64,000 nt of DNA from Hyphomicrobiales bacterium (GTDB lineage Bacteria > Pseudomonadota > Alphaproteobacteria > Rhizobiales > Rhizobiaceae). This document shows positions 32,878-43,133 of this stretch, piece by piece. Numbering within the stretch: the first letter of the stretch is position 1; each line of letters begins with the position of its first letter. Location of the stretch: contig PAPH01000060.1 in the NCBI GenBank assembly GCA_002709005.1, positions 1-64,000 on the forward strand, in the 5' to 3' direction. Below the pieces are notes generated by a model. The model saw only the letters and a program-made list of their open reading frames with translations, had not been told where the DNA came from and made no database searches. The position numbers and the translations under genes are program-made.

Positions 32878-34361
32878 CAGCTTTCGAACGTATCGCGGAC
32901 GTAGCGGTCGAGCAGGCGCACCCCGAAGCCCGAGCCCCACGAACGGTTGACGTCGGTGGCGGGCGAACCCATCGCGGTGCCGGCGACGTCCAGATGCGCC
33001 CAGGGGGTATCTTTGACGAAGCGCTTGAGGAACTGCGCGGCGGTGATCGAACCCGCCCAGCGTCCGCCGGTATTCTTCATGTCGGCGAACTTGGAATCGA
33101 TGAGCTTGTCGTATTCGGGGGCCAGCGGCAGGCGCCAGACCTTCTCCTCGGTGATCGCGCCCGCGTTGGAAAGTGCTGCGGCGAGGCCGTCATCATTGGA
33201 AAACAGGCCGGCGTGATGATTTCCGAGCGCCACGATGACCGCGCCGGTGAGCGTGGCGAGGTTGATCATCACCTTGGGATCGAAGCGATCGCGGCAGTAC
33301 CAGAGCGCATCGCACAGAACCAGGCGACCTTCCGCGTCGGTGTTGATGATCTCGATCGTCTGGCCCGACATGGAGCGAACGATATCACCCGGACGCTGGG
33401 ACGCACCGTCCGGCATGTTTTCGACCAGACCGATGATGCCGACGGCGTTGACCTTGGCCTTGCGGGCCGCGAGCGTATGCATGAGGCCGGTGACCGCGGC
33501 GGCGCCGCCCATGTCGCCCTTCATGTCCTCCATGCCGGCGGCCGGCTTGATCGAGATGCCGCCGGTATCGAACACCACGCCCTTGCCGACGAAGGCGAGC
33601 GGCTTGTCCTTGGCCTTGCCGCCCTTCCACTGCATGACGGCGAGACGCGGCGGACGGGCCGAGCCGAGCGCGACGCCGAGCAGCGCGTCCATCTTGAGCT
33701 TCTTGAGCTCCTTCTCGGTGAGGATTTCGACCTCGACGCCGAGTTTTTCGAGTTCCTTGGCCTTGGCGGCGAATTCGACCGGGCCGAGCACGTTGGCCGG
33801 CTCGTTGACGAGATCGCGCGCCAGAGAGACACCGCCGGCCACAGCCTCGCGGTCGGCGAAGGCCTTCTTGCAGCCGCTCACGTCGGAGTGGACGATGGTC
33901 ACCTTGACCTTGCCGCCGGTTTCCTCGGCATCCTCCTTCGGGGTCTTGTATGTATCGAAATCATAGGCGCGCATGATCAGGCCGAGCGCCAGATCGGCGG
34001 CATGTTCGGCATCCGGCTGCTCGTCCTCGCCCAGATCGATGACGACCTTTTTCGCCGAGCGGATCAGCGTGAAAATCTTGCCGCCCAGGCGCATCCAGTC
34101 GAAGCTCGTCCGGTCGCCAGGCGTGCCGGCGCCGACAATGGCGATCCGGTCGGCAGGCGAATCCTTCGGTGCCAGAATGTCGACCGTGGCATAGGCCTTG
34201 CCCTTGAAGCCGGCGACGGACACCGCCTTGTCCAGAACGCCCGCGGGGTCGAAGGCGCGCGCGGCCTCGGGCACGGGAGAGGCTTCGCTACCGACGGCAA
34301 CGGCGAGGCCTCCCGAAATCTTGGTGGATTTTGCGAAGGAAATATCGATTTCGACGGACAT
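32877..34361 (-). CDS. pepA: leucyl aminopeptidase
   Basis: PepA is a hexameric two-metal M17 aminopeptidase that removes N-terminal residues from peptides in the cytoplasm; some homologues also bind DNA. The 494-residue protein shows the metal and catalytic stretches [27 protein letters not shown] and the signature [14 protein letters not shown]. The N-terminal domain starts [14 protein letters not shown]. Upstream, a 355-base region separates it from lptF and carries a 12-bp palindrome near the start. Confidence 0.96.
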   Translation of the reverse strand: MSVEIDISFAKSTKISGGLAVAVGSEASPVPEAARAFDPAGVLDKAVSVAGFKGKAYATVDILAPKDSPADRIAIVGAGTPGDRTSFDWMRLGGKIFTLIRSAKKVVIDLGEDEQPDAEHAADLALGLIMRAYDFDTYKTPKEDAEETGGKVKVTIVHSDVSGCKKAFADREAVAGGVSLARDLVNEPANVLGPVEFAAKAKELEKLGVEVEILTEKELKKLKMDALLGVALGSARPPRLAVMQWKGGKAKDKPLAFVGKGVVFDTGGISIKPAAGMEDMKGDMGGAAAVTGLMHTLAARKAKVNAVGIIGLVENMPDGASQRPGDIVRSMSGQTIEIINTDAEGRLVLCDALWYCRDRFDPKVMINLATLTGAVIVALGNHHAGLFSNDDGLAAALSNAGAITEEKVWRLPLAPEYDKLIDSKFADMKNTGGRWAGSITAAQFLKRFVKDTPWAHLDVAGTAMGSPATDVNRSWGSGFGVRLLDRYVRDTFES

Positions 34362-34716
34362 GTTTTCTCCAGAAATGGCGCGCCTCGGATAGGCGGGCGA
34401 TCTTCACTCTTTTGACGTCAAAGGCAAGTTGCGGTCCAGAATTGTCCCGGCTTGTCGCGGCTGTGGCAGCCCAAAGCGTGAATTTTATGGTAGGGGTTAT
34501 CCGCGCTGTTTCAAGTTGCGCGCGGAACGTGCCCTCTCCGCCAATCCCGCGATGGCGCATGGTGAGATTCGGTTAACCGTGTTCGTTACCGCACAATTAT
34601 CCAATTTCGCCTGTAATGGGAGATCGGATTTGTTGACAGGCGGCGGCTGCGGGGGGTACCCGCCGGTCACTTAAGCGAAAAGGCCCCGGGGACGGTACCG
34701 GGACAGGTCGAGGTTC
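34362..34716. other. intergenic region, divergent pepA and lptF
   Basis: This 355-base region includes a palindrome at 34411-34422, CGGTTAACCG at 34570-34579, and TTGACA at about 34634-34639, which is a plausible -35 for lptF (80 bases before its start). No RNA gene, terminator or complete small gene was recognised. Short ORFs found here have no ribosome site. Confidence 0.4.
34411..34422. promoter_or_regulatory. 12-bp perfect palindrome upstream of pepA
   Basis: TTTGACGTCAAA, extended to CTTTTGACGTCAAAGG with one mismatch pair, lies 50 bases upstream of pepA. It is a candidate operator for an unknown dimeric regulator. Confidence 0.35.
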
Positions 34717-35922
34717 ATGAAAGAATTCGAGCGGTACCTCTTCCGGCGGATGGCGCTTCTGACGTTCTGGTCCCTGGTCTCGGCCACGCTGCTGGTTCTG
34801 ACCACGCAGGTGTTGTTGCGGCTCAACATTCTGACGTCGAGCGAACAGGCGCTGATGGCGTTCCTGAAAGTGTCCTTTTTCCTGATACCAAACGTTCTCT
34901 CCATCGTGGCGCCCTTCGCGCTGCTGATCGGCGTGACGCAGGTGCTGAACGGCATGAACTCGGATTCCGAACTCGTGGTGATGGAATCCGCTGGGGCCGG
35001 ACCGATGCTGCTCTTCAAGCCCGTTCTCGTGCTTTCGCTGATCATTTCGGCGCTGACGTTCGCCAGCGGCAATCTGTTTGAACCAAGAGCCAACCGCGCC
35101 TTCGGCGACACGCTGGCGGAGGCCTCCGCCGATCTTTTGTCGATCGCAGTGCGCAAGGGCAGTTTCCAGAAGCTCGATGACGGGCTCTACGTGCACATCA
35201 ACGAGATGTTCCCGGGCGGCGATTTCGGTGGCATTTTCCTCTCGGACCGACGCGCCGAAAATACCGAACTGGTCTATTTCGCCCGCCGGGGCCGGATGCT
35301 GCAGGTCGGTGACGAACGCTTTCTGGTGCTCGCGGAAGGCCAGGCACAGCAGCGCGACACGCGGTCGGGCAACATCTCGATCGTCTCATTCGATTCCTAT
35401 GCGCTCGACCTTTCCTCCTTTCTGCCCAACAGCGAACGCAAGAGCCTTAAGCCGCGCGAACAGTCCACCGGCTATCTGCTCAACCCGCCCGAGGACGACT
35501 ACTTCGTGCAGAAATCCCCCGAGGATATTTCCAAGCAGCTCGTCGAACGCCTGACTGGCTGGATTTACCCTCTCCTCTTCGGCTTCATCGCCTTTGTTTA
35601 CATGGGCAAGGCCGTGACCAACCGGCAGGAAAAATTCCAGAGCATCACCGGCGTGGTCGGGATCGTGGTGCTGCTGCGTGCCTTTGGCTTCTATTCGGCC
35701 GAGGAAGCCGGCCTTTCGTCGACGATGTGGATCGCCGCCTTCGCCGTTCCTGCGGGCGCAACGCTTCTTTTCCTCTTCCTGGCGCTGACGGGCCGATTGC
35801 CCCGCATGCCGGCCTGGATGGCACGCCGCATCGCCATTGCCGGCCATCACGTCAGCAGTTTCTATCGGAGTCTCCATTCCTGGTACCTGAAACGTATCCG
35901 CAGGGGAGCGGGCGCGGCATGA
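34717..35922 (+). CDS. lptF: LPS export ABC transporter permease LptF
   Basis: LptF and LptG form the inner-membrane permease that, with LptB2, lifts lipopolysaccharide toward the outer membrane. The 401-residue protein has N-terminal helices (FERYLFRRMALLTFWSLVSATLLVLTT; FLIPNVLSIVAPFALLIGVTQV), a periplasmic jellyroll domain in the middle (about 140-270) and C-terminal helices (WIYPLLFGFIAFVYMGKAV). This is the six-helix LptF layout. Its stop overlaps lptG by four bases (ATGA). Confidence 0.93.
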   Translation: MKEFERYLFRRMALLTFWSLVSATLLVLTTQVLLRLNILTSSEQALMAFLKVSFFLIPNVLSIVAPFALLIGVTQVLNGMNSDSELVVMESAGAGPMLLFKPVLVLSLIISALTFASGNLFEPRANRAFGDTLAEASADLLSIAVRKGSFQKLDDGLYVHINEMFPGGDFGGIFLSDRRAENTELVYFARRGRMLQVGDERFLVLAEGQAQQRDTRSGNISIVSFDSYALDLSSFLPNSERKSLKPREQSTGYLLNPPEDDYFVQKSPEDISKQLVERLTGWIYPLLFGFIAFVYMGKAVTNRQEKFQSITGVVGIVVLLRAFGFYSAEEAGLSSTMWIAAFAVPAGATLLFLFLALTGRLPRMPAWMARRIAIAGHHVSSFYRSLHSWYLKRIRRGAGAA

Positions 35923-37013
35923 CACTCGTTCCGGGAACCCTCTGGCGCTATTTCTTCCGCCGCTACCTGAAGACCTTCGCCGGCTATTTCGTCGCCGTGG
36001 TGCTGATCATCCTGCTGGTCGATTTCAACGAAACGGCGGGACGGTTCTCCGCCTCGCCGGGCTATACGATCGGTATCGGATTCTACATCTCGCTGCTTCG
36101 CGTGCCGCTGGTGGTGCAGACGGCGATCCCCTTCATCGCGCTTCTGGCCTCGATCGCGACGCTGATGCAGCTCAATCGCAAATACGAGCTCGTGGTCGCG
36201 CGCGCCTCGGGCGTTTCGGCATGGCAGTTTCTGGCGCCGCTTCTGGCGGCGAACCTCCTGCTCGGGGTCGCGACGATCTTCCTGCTCAATCCGCTGGCGA
36301 CGGGCTCGACCGCCCTCGTGGAAAGCGTGATGCTCGATACGGGGCTGCGTTCGAGCGCGCCGGCCGAGAATTCGGCCCCTCCCTTCTTCAAACAGCGCAC
36401 CGACGAGGGCGATACCATCATTTCCGCGCGGGTCCGGGCTGAAGGGGGAACGCTGCTGGGCGATGCGACCTTCATCCGCTTCGACGCCGACGGCCAGCCG
36501 CTCGACCGGCTGGAAGCCAAACGCGCCAAGCTCGCCGACGGCGCCTGGATCCTGAGCGACGTCACCCGCTACCAGGCCGGACAGCCGCGCGAACGGCAGG
36601 ACCGCATCGAGGTGCCGACATCGCTGTCGCCCGAGTTTCTCGACGAATCACTGGTTCCCCCTGATTCGATTTCGATCTTCCGCCTTCCCGGCAAAATCGC
36701 AGCCGCGCGGTCCTACGGCGTGTCGGCCGACGGATACGCGATGCAATTTCATCGCCTTGTTGCACTTCCGGCACTGTTCTCGGCAATGACGCTGATTGCC
36801 GCCATGGTATCGCTCCGGTTTGTAAGGTTCGGGCAATCAATGGCTGTGATTCTGGGTGGCATCCTCGCCGGCTTCGTGCTTTATGTCGTTTCCGAAGTCA
36901 TACAGGCGTTCGGTGAGGCGGGGACATTGCCCCCCATCGTTGCAGCCTGGCTGCCGGTGGTGGTGGCGGCTTCATTGGGGACGACGGTGCTTCTCCACAA
37001 GGAGGACGGATAG
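35919..37013 (+). CDS. lptG: LPS export ABC transporter permease LptG
   Basis: The 364-residue partner of LptF has the same fold: GTLWRYFFRRYLKTFAGYFVAVVLIILLVDF at the N-terminus, a periplasmic domain at about 140-260, and C-terminal helices (FSAMTLIAAMVSLRFVRFGQSMAVILGGILAGFVLYVVSEVIQAFG). The ATG at 35919 lies within the lptF stop. Its own stop overlaps the GTG start of lptD by one base (TAGTG). The three genes are therefore translated as a chain. Confidence 0.93.
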   Translation: MTLVPGTLWRYFFRRYLKTFAGYFVAVVLIILLVDFNETAGRFSASPGYTIGIGFYISLLRVPLVVQTAIPFIALLASIATLMQLNRKYELVVARASGVSAWQFLAPLLAANLLLGVATIFLLNPLATGSTALVESVMLDTGLRSSAPAENSAPPFFKQRTDEGDTIISARVRAEGGTLLGDATFIRFDADGQPLDRLEAKRAKLADGAWILSDVTRYQAGQPRERQDRIEVPTSLSPEFLDESLVPPDSISIFRLPGKIAAARSYGVSADGYAMQFHRLVALPALFSAMTLIAAMVSLRFVRFGQSMAVILGGILAGFVLYVVSEVIQAFGEAGTLPPIVAAWLPVVVAASLGTTVLLHKEDG

Positions 37014-39394
37014 TGACGGCAACGGGCCGATTGAAAAAATCAGCTCTGACTGGCGTATTGCGCGCCGGTGCGGCCGTCTGCGCCCTGGTTGCCGCTTCCG
37101 CTCTCGGCACCGTGACGCCCGCCATCGCCCAGTCCACACTTCCCGGGATCGAGGCCCCCGCCGACGCACGCATGCTGCTGACGGCGAATGAACTGATCTA
37201 CAACAACGATACCGAAGTGGTGATCGCCACCGGCGGCGTTCAGATCGACTACGCGAACTACAATCTCGTCGCCAACCGCGTCGAATACGACCAGAAGACC
37301 GGACGGATGCGGGCCTATGGCCGCGTGCAGATCCTGGAGCCGGACGGAAACACGATCTCCGCCGAAGAGATCGACATCACGGACAATTTCGCCGACGGTT
37401 TCGTCAACGCGCTGCAGATCGTCACGCCGGACCAGACGCGGATCGCGGCTGAAAGCGCCGAACGCCGCGGCGGCGTAGAGACGACGTTCAACAACGGCGT
37501 CTACACCGCCTGCCAGCCGTGCAAGGACAATCCGGAAAAGGCGCCCCTGTGGCAGGTGAAGGCCGAGCGGGTCGTTCAGGACGAGCGGACCCGGACGATC
37601 AAGCTGCGCAATGCGCGCTTCGAACTGTTCGGCATGCCGATCGCCTACCTGCCCTATCTCGAAGTGCCGGATTTCAACCGCAAGCGCAAAAGCGGCTTTC
37701 TCGCGCCGTCCTTCGGTTCCGACGATGCGCTGGGAACATGGGGCAAGGTCCCCTACTTCCTGACGCTCGGCGACTCTGCCGACGTGACCGTGACAGCCAC
37801 CGGCTATTCCTATCAGGGTTTCCTGCTCGACGCCGAGTTCCGCAAGCGCTTCGAAAACGGCATGATGACCCTGCGCGCGGCCGGCATTTCCCAGCGCGGA
37901 CAGGACAGGTTCACCGGCAACAACGCGGCAGTGGACGCGGGCATTGACGATCGTGGGCTGATCGGTTCGACCGGCGTGTTCAAGATCAATCCCCGCTGGA
38001 CCTTCGGCTGGGACGTCATGGTCGAGAGCGATTCCAACTTCGCCAAGACCTACGATATCGAGGGTTTCGACGATACGCGGCAGAAATCCGAAGTCTATCT
38101 GACGGGTCTCGGCAAGCGGAACTATTTCGACATGCGCGCCTTCCGGGTCGATATCCGTGACGGTCGAGTCGTGAATAGTCTCGACCCGGTTTATGACGGC
38201 TATTTCGGCCGCGAAATGGCAGAGTGGCGCGAAGACCGCGAAGCACGCGTTCATCCGGTCATCGACTACAACAAGATTTTCTCCCGCCCGGTCGCCGGAG
38301 GCGAACTGTCGCTCGACGTGAACGCCCAGTCGATCAGCCGCAAACGCGAATATCTCACCGATGACATCTTTCGCGGGCTGGAAGGCGAGAATGAGCGCCT
38401 GACTGCCGAGATGGAATGGAAGCGGGTATTCACGACAGAAGGCGGCCTACGGCTGACGCCGCTTCTGGCGGCGCGCGGCGATCTCCACCACTTCAACACG
38501 ACCTCGGTCTCGACTACAATCTACGGCGATGACAACGCCACGCGCGGCATGCTGACGGCCGGTCTCGAGGCGAGCTACCCGATCCTGGCGACGACGGCGA
38601 ACGCCTCCCATGTGTTCGAGCCCATCGCACAGGTTTTCGCGCGCAATGACGAAGATATTGCCGGCGGGCTGCCGAACGAGGACGCGCAGAGCTTCGTCTT
38701 CGACGCCACCAGCCTGTTCGAGCGCGACAAGTTTTCCGGCTACGACCGGATCGAGGGCGGCAGCCGCGCCAATCTCGGTTTCCGCTATACCGGCACCTTC
38801 GACAATGGCGTGACGACGCAGGCGATCTTCGGCCAGTCCTACCATCTGGCGGGCGTCAATTCCTTCGCGGTCGACAGCCTGACCTATGCCGGACGCAATT
38901 CGGGCCTCGACACCGACGTGTCCGATGTTGTCGCCTATGCGGCCGTCGAACTGCCGGTCGGCGTCGGCCTCTCGGCGAGCGGTCGTTTCGACAAGGATAC
39001 GTTCGAAGCCCAGCGCACCGACCTGACGGCGAGCTTCACCCACGAAAAGCTGGCCGGCTCGATTACCTATTCCGACATCAAGGCGCAGAGGCAGGCGGGT
39101 CAACCCGGCTACGGTTCGGAAGTGGACCGCGAAGGCCTCAATGGTTCGCTCAGCCTGAAGTTCGCAGACAACTGGCGGGTGTTCGGTTCCTCCGGCTACG
39201 ATCTCGTCGACGAGCGCTTCTCGACCTCGACCTTCGGCGTGGCCTATGAGGACGAGTGCGTGGCGCTTACGGTGAGCTACAAGCACACGCCGAGCTACAC
39301 GACCGATCCGAACAAGTGGAGCATCGCCGCAAGGCTGAGCCTGCGGACCCTCGGAGACCTTGACTATGGCGAGGCGACCGGGAGAACATTCTGA
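37013..39394 (+). CDS. lptD: LPS-assembly outer membrane protein LptD
   Basis: LptD is the outer-membrane barrel that receives LPS from the periplasmic bridge and inserts it into the outer leaflet. The 793-residue product starts at GTG 37013. A signal peptide ends near AIA|QS (39/40). An OstA-like N-terminal domain follows (LTANELIYNNDTEVVIATGGVQIDYANY...YDQKTGRMRAYGRVQILEPDG). The barrel region ends with VALTVSYKHTPSYTTDP...ARLSLRTLGDLDYG. Only three mature cysteines are evident, CxxC at about 167-170 (TACQPCKDN) and one near the end (DECVAL), fewer than the four of E. coli. Confidence 0.94.
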   Translation: MTATGRLKKSALTGVLRAGAAVCALVAASALGTVTPAIAQSTLPGIEAPADARMLLTANELIYNNDTEVVIATGGVQIDYANYNLVANRVEYDQKTGRMRAYGRVQILEPDGNTISAEEIDITDNFADGFVNALQIVTPDQTRIAAESAERRGGVETTFNNGVYTACQPCKDNPEKAPLWQVKAERVVQDERTRTIKLRNARFELFGMPIAYLPYLEVPDFNRKRKSGFLAPSFGSDDALGTWGKVPYFLTLGDSADVTVTATGYSYQGFLLDAEFRKRFENGMMTLRAAGISQRGQDRFTGNNAAVDAGIDDRGLIGSTGVFKINPRWTFGWDVMVESDSNFAKTYDIEGFDDTRQKSEVYLTGLGKRNYFDMRAFRVDIRDGRVVNSLDPVYDGYFGREMAEWREDREARVHPVIDYNKIFSRPVAGGELSLDVNAQSISRKREYLTDDIFRGLEGENERLTAEMEWKRVFTTEGGLRLTPLLAARGDLHHFNTTSVSTTIYGDDNATRGMLTAGLEASYPILATTANASHVFEPIAQVFARNDEDIAGGLPNEDAQSFVFDATSLFERDKFSGYDRIEGGSRANLGFRYTGTFDNGVTTQAIFGQSYHLAGVNSFAVDSLTYAGRNSGLDTDVSDVVAYAAVELPVGVGLSASGRFDKDTFEAQRTDLTASFTHEKLAGSITYSDIKAQRQAGQPGYGSEVDREGLNGSLSLKFADNWRVFGSSGYDLVDERFSTSTFGVAYEDECVALTVSYKHTPSYTTDPNKWSIAARLSLRTLGDLDYGEATGRTF

Positions 39395-39567
39395 TCTAGT
39401 GTTTCACGCGCCCGCCCGGGCGGCGAAACGGAGAGGCCTCCTCGCGGATGTCATCCTTTTGCCGCATGCAGGGGCGATTGAGGCGGGCGATCTGGGCCGG
39501 GGGCGCCGCGAGGCGCCCGTATCGGCAGGGAGACCGGCGGAGAAGCCGGAGAAAAAGGGAAATCGCC

Positions 39568-40506
39568 ATGAATTCAACGACCGTCAGCCGGTTTGCCCGT
39601 GGCCTGTTCGCGGCCGTGGTCGCCGTCAGCCTGGCCGGCCCCGCCGTCACTGCCGCCCACGCGGAGAGCGAGATCAAGATCGTCGTCAACAAGCAGGCGA
39701 TCACCAGCGTCGACATCGCCCGCCGCGCCGCCTTTCTGCGGCTTCAGCGGCAGAAGGGCAACCTTCAGCAGAAGGCGCGCGAGCAACTGACCGAGGAAGC
39801 ACTGAAGATGCAGGAAGCGCGCCGGGTCGGCGCCGTCATTCCCGATTCCCAGGTCGACGCCTCGTTCCAGCGCTTCGCTTCCAACAACAAGATGTCGACC
39901 CAGCAGCTCACCCAGGTCCTCGCGCAGGCCGGCGTGACCGCCGGTCACTTCAAGGATTACATCCGCGTGCAGATGACCTGGCCGCGCATGGTTCAGGCGC
40001 GCTACGGGTCGGACGGATCGTCGACCCAGGATCTCGTCTCCAAGATGCTCGAAAGCGGCGAATCCAAGCCTTCGACCACCGAATACATTCTCCAGCAGGT
40101 CATTTTCGTCGTACCCCAGTCGAAGCGGTCGGGCTCCTATCTCGGCGCGCGTCAGCGCGAGGCCGAGCGGATGCGCGCCCAGTTCTCAAACTGCGGAGCC
40201 ACCCACGACATGGTGAAGGGTCTGACGGACGTCACCGTGCGTGATCTCGGCCGTGTGCTTCAGCCGCAGCTTCCGGGTGACTGGAAAGCTGCGATCGAAG
40301 GAACCAGCAGCGGCGGCACCACCAAGTCGCGCAAGACCGACCGCGGCATCGAGTTCATTGCCGTGTGTTCGGCCAAGACCGTGTCCGACGACGTGGCCGC
40401 GGCAATGGTCTTCCAGGCGGAAGGCGACAATGGCGCCTCCGACAGCGCCGACGCGGAAAAATATCTGGACGAACTGCGTTCGCGCGCCGTCATCTCCAAC
40501 CGCTGA
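39568..40506 (+). CDS. SurA-like periplasmic chaperone/peptidyl-prolyl isomerase
   Basis: The 312-residue exported protein starts at ATG 39568 after AAGGGA. A signal (FARGLFAAVVAVSLAGPAVTAAHA) ends at about residue 32. A SurA N-terminal domain follows (IKIVVNKQAITSVDIARRAAFLRLQRQKGN...AREQLTEEALKMQEARR). The parvulin region (EYILQQVIFVVPQSKRSGS...LGRVLQPQLPGDWKAAI) is degenerate, so chaperone function is more likely than strong isomerase activity. It lies between lptD and pdxA in the usual alphaproteobacterial order. The gap after lptD holds a GGGCGCC/GGCGCCC hairpin at 39501-39518. Confidence 0.88.
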   Translation: MNSTTVSRFARGLFAAVVAVSLAGPAVTAAHAESEIKIVVNKQAITSVDIARRAAFLRLQRQKGNLQQKAREQLTEEALKMQEARRVGAVIPDSQVDASFQRFASNNKMSTQQLTQVLAQAGVTAGHFKDYIRVQMTWPRMVQARYGSDGSSTQDLVSKMLESGESKPSTTEYILQQVIFVVPQSKRSGSYLGARQREAERMRAQFSNCGATHDMVKGLTDVTVRDLGRVLQPQLPGDWKAAIEGTSSGGTTKSRKTDRGIEFIAVCSAKTVSDDVAAAMVFQAEGDNGASDSADAEKYLDELRSRAVISNR

Positions 40507-40519
40507 CCCCGGCGTTCCG

Positions 40520-41560
40520 ATGACATCGGAGAACGGAGCGCGCGCGCTGGCGCTGAGCATGGGCGATCCCGCGGGAATCGGACCCGACATCGCCCTCATG
40601 GCCTGGGCGCGGCGCGCCCGCACGCGGATACCAGCCTTCTTCGTCGTCGGGGATCCGGCCGTCCTTTCCGAACGGGCCGGCGCGCTCGGGATCGACGTTT
40701 CGATCGAGGAGCGCACGCCGGAATCCGCTGCATCCGCTTTCACGAACACCCTGCCCGTGGTGCCGGTCCGCTGTCCCGCCGCCGTGCGCGCGGGCGAAGC
40801 CGATCCGGCCAATGGAGGGGCAGTGATCGAAGCGATCCGCATGGCGGTCGAATATGTGTCCGAGGGCCGCGCCGGTGCGGTGGTCACGGCCCCGATCGCC
40901 AAGTCGGTACTCTACAATGCCGGTTTCAGGTTTCCCGGACATACCGAATATCTCGCGGCTCTCGCCTCGGAGAGTACCGGCGCCGACGTGCGCCCGGTCA
41001 TGCTGCTCGCCAACCAGCATCTGCGGGTTGCGCCGGTGACCATACACATTCCGCTGGCGCGCGTTCCCGGGGAACTGACCACACAGGACATCGTCGAAAC
41101 CGCGCAGGTTCTGGCCGACGGGCTGACGCGTCGGTTCGGCATTCCGAGCCCGCGCCTCGCGATTTCGGGCCTCAACCCGCATGCCGGCGAAAACGGCGCC
41201 ATCGGCAGCGAGGACGAGGAGATCGTCCGCCCGGCGGTCAGCCAGTTGCAGGCGGAAGGCATTCTCGCCTACGGCCCGCTTCCCGCCGATACGATGTTTC
41301 ACGAAGAAGCCCGCGCCGCCTATGACGCGGCAATCTGCATGTATCACGATCAGGCGCTGATCCCGGTCAAGACGCTGGGCTTCCACGACGGCGTCAACAT
41401 CACGCTCGGCCTTCCCTTCATCCGCACCTCCCCCGATCACGGCACCGCGTTCTCCCTCGCGGGCACCGGTCAGGCCCGGCCCGACAGCCTGATCTCGGCG
41501 TTGATGATGGCCGCGGGAATGGCTGCGCACGAAGCGGCGTGGCCGACGTCGTTCCCATGA
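40520..41560 (+). CDS. pdxA: 4-hydroxythreonine-4-phosphate dehydrogenase
   Basis: PdxA oxidises 4-phosphohydroxythreonine in pyridoxal-5'-phosphate synthesis. The 346-residue protein has [15 protein letters not shown] at the N-terminus, the metal-site motifs FPGHTEY and [11 protein letters not shown], and SPDHGTAF. Length and motifs are canonical. It starts 13 bases after the SurA-like gene, and its stop overlaps rsmA by four bases. The coupling of pdxA and rsmA is widespread in Proteobacteria. Confidence 0.96.
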   Translation: MTSENGARALALSMGDPAGIGPDIALMAWARRARTRIPAFFVVGDPAVLSERAGALGIDVSIEERTPESAASAFTNTLPVVPVRCPAAVRAGEADPANGGAVIEAIRMAVEYVSEGRAGAVVTAPIAKSVLYNAGFRFPGHTEYLAALASESTGADVRPVMLLANQHLRVAPVTIHIPLARVPGELTTQDIVETAQVLADGLTRRFGIPSPRLAISGLNPHAGENGAIGSEDEEIVRPAVSQLQAEGILAYGPLPADTMFHEEARAAYDAAICMYHDQALIPVKTLGFHDGVNITLGLPFIRTSPDHGTAFSLAGTGQARPDSLISALMMAAGMAAHEAAWPTSFP

Positions 41561-42402
41561 CGCTCTCATTCGACGGCCTCCCCCCTCTCCGTGACGTCGT
41601 CGCCCGGCACGGGCTCGATGCGCTCAAGGCGCTTGGTCAGAATTTTCTGTTCGATCTCAATCTGACCCAGAAGATAGCCCGTTCGGCCGGACCGCTTGAC
41701 GACCATGTGGTTATCGAGGTGGGACCGGGGCCCGGCGGCCTGACCCGGGCGCTGCTCGCAAGCGGCGCGAAAAAGCTGATCGCCATCGAGCGCGACACCC
41801 GCTGCCTGCCGGCGCTCGCCGAGATCTCCGCCCATTATCCCGGACGCCTCGAGGTGATCGAGGGCGACGCCCTGAAGACCGATCTCGCCGAACTGGCCGC
41901 GGGAGCGCCGACACGGATCGTCGCCAACCTGCCCTACAATGTCGGCACGCAACTGCTGATCGACTGGCTGACGCGGGACGTCGACAACCCGTTCTGGAGC
42001 TCGATGACGCTGATGTTCCAGAAGGAAGTCGGCCAGCGCATCGTCGCAAAACCGGGCTCGAACCATTACGGCCGGCTCGGGGTGCTGGCGGGATGGATCG
42101 CCGAGGCCGAAATCCTCTTCGACATCCCGCCGCAGGCCTTCAATCCGCCGCCGAAGGTTACCTCCTCAGTGGTCCATCTCACGCCGCGCCCGTCGCGCAT
42201 CCCGTGCCGGCTCGACGATCTCGAACGGATTACCCAGGCCGCCTTCGGCCAGCGGCGCAAGATGCTGCGCCAGAGCCTCAAGCCATTGGGGGGAGAAGCG
42301 CTTCTGGAGGCCGCCGAAATCGACCCGACCCGCCGGGCGGAGACACTTTCGCTCGAGGAATTCTGCCTGCTGGCACGGAGGTGGCGCGACGCGCGCTCCT
42401 AA
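41557..42402 (+). CDS. rsmA: 16S rRNA (adenine1518/1519-N6)-dimethyltransferase RsmA
   Basis: RsmA (KsgA) dimethylates two adjacent adenines near the 3' end of 16S rRNA late in 30S assembly. The 281-residue protein has the SAM motif [14 protein letters not shown], the catalytic [11 protein letters not shown] and the C-terminal domain found in KsgA ([30 protein letters not shown]). The ATG at 41557, within the pdxA stop, gives the family start [15 protein letters not shown]. Its stop overlaps the convergent glycosyltransferase stop by four bases. Confidence 0.96.
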   Translation: MTLSFDGLPPLRDVVARHGLDALKALGQNFLFDLNLTQKIARSAGPLDDHVVIEVGPGPGGLTRALLASGAKKLIAIERDTRCLPALAEISAHYPGRLEVIEGDALKTDLAELAAGAPTRIVANLPYNVGTQLLIDWLTRDVDNPFWSSMTLMFQKEVGQRIVAKPGSNHYGRLGVLAGWIAEAEILFDIPPQAFNPPPKVTSSVVHLTPRPSRIPCRLDDLERITQAAFGQRRKMLRQSLKPLGGEALLEAAEIDPTRRAETLSLEEFCLLARRWRDARS

Positions 42403-43127
42403 TCTTGCATCCGGGTCACCTCCGGGATCACCCGCCTGCGCCGGCGCAACCACCACACACCGAAGAGATCGAGAGCCCCCGCTCTCGCGCGGTCCCAGAT
42501 ACCGTATTTGGATTTTCCGTGGCGGCGCGCGCGGTCGACCACGTCGATATGGATGACCTCGTAGCCCTCGCGCCTGGCAAGTGCGGGCAGGAAGCGGTGC
42601 CAGTTGTCGAAATAGGGAAGCCGGCGGAACAGCCCGGCGCGGACCGCCTTGAGGCCGCAGGCGGTGTCGCGGGTGCCGTCCCGCAGAAGCCGTGCGCGCA
42701 GGCCGTTGGCGAAACGCGAGGCCAGCCGCTTGACCGGGGTGTCGGTGCGTTTCACCCGTTGCCCGGCCGCCAGACCAATCTCCGGCCTTGCCGCGGCGAG
42801 CGCCTCCACGAGACGGAGCAGACAGGCCGGATCATTCTGTCCGTCGCCGTCCATGGTGCAGACGATATCGCCACGGGCCGCGTCGAGACCGGTCCGCAGC
42901 GCCGCGCCCTTGCCCGCGGGAGACGCGTGGCGGAGAACGACGATGGGAACCGCAGCGTGGCGCACGGCGATCGAACGGGCGACATCGGCCGTGCCGTCCG
43001 TCGAGCCATCGTCCACCAGCACGATCTCGTAGTCCCGGCCGGAAAAGACGGTAACCACCTCGTCTACCACGAAGTCCAGATTGCCGGCCTCGTCCCGGCA
43101 CGGAATGATGATCGAGCAGCACGACAT
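42399..43127 (-). CDS. glycosyltransferase family 2, dolichyl/undecaprenyl-phosphate sugar type
   Basis: The 242-residue GT-A enzyme has [21 protein letters not shown], a nucleotide-sugar site [15 protein letters not shown], and the DxD-like [10 protein letters not shown]. It is of the dolichyl-phosphate-mannosyltransferase or ArnC class that loads a sugar onto polyprenyl phosphate. It has no C-terminal transmembrane pair of the usual ArnC kind; membrane association is not obvious. It lies six bases after a LABN gene (minus strand), which together suggest lipid-A or polyprenyl-lipid modification. Sugar and acceptor are unknown. Confidence 0.88.
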   Translation of the reverse strand: MSCCSIIIPCRDEAGNLDFVVDEVVTVFSGRDYEIVLVDDGSTDGTADVARSIAVRHAAVPIVVLRHASPAGKGAALRTGLDAARGDIVCTMDGDGQNDPACLLRLVEALAAARPEIGLAAGQRVKRTDTPVKRLASRFANGLRARLLRDGTRDTACGLKAVRAGLFRRLPYFDNWHRFLPALARREGYEVIHIDVVDRARRHGKSKYGIWDRARAGALDLFGVWWLRRRRRVIPEVTRMQD

Positions 43128-43133
43128 CGACGG

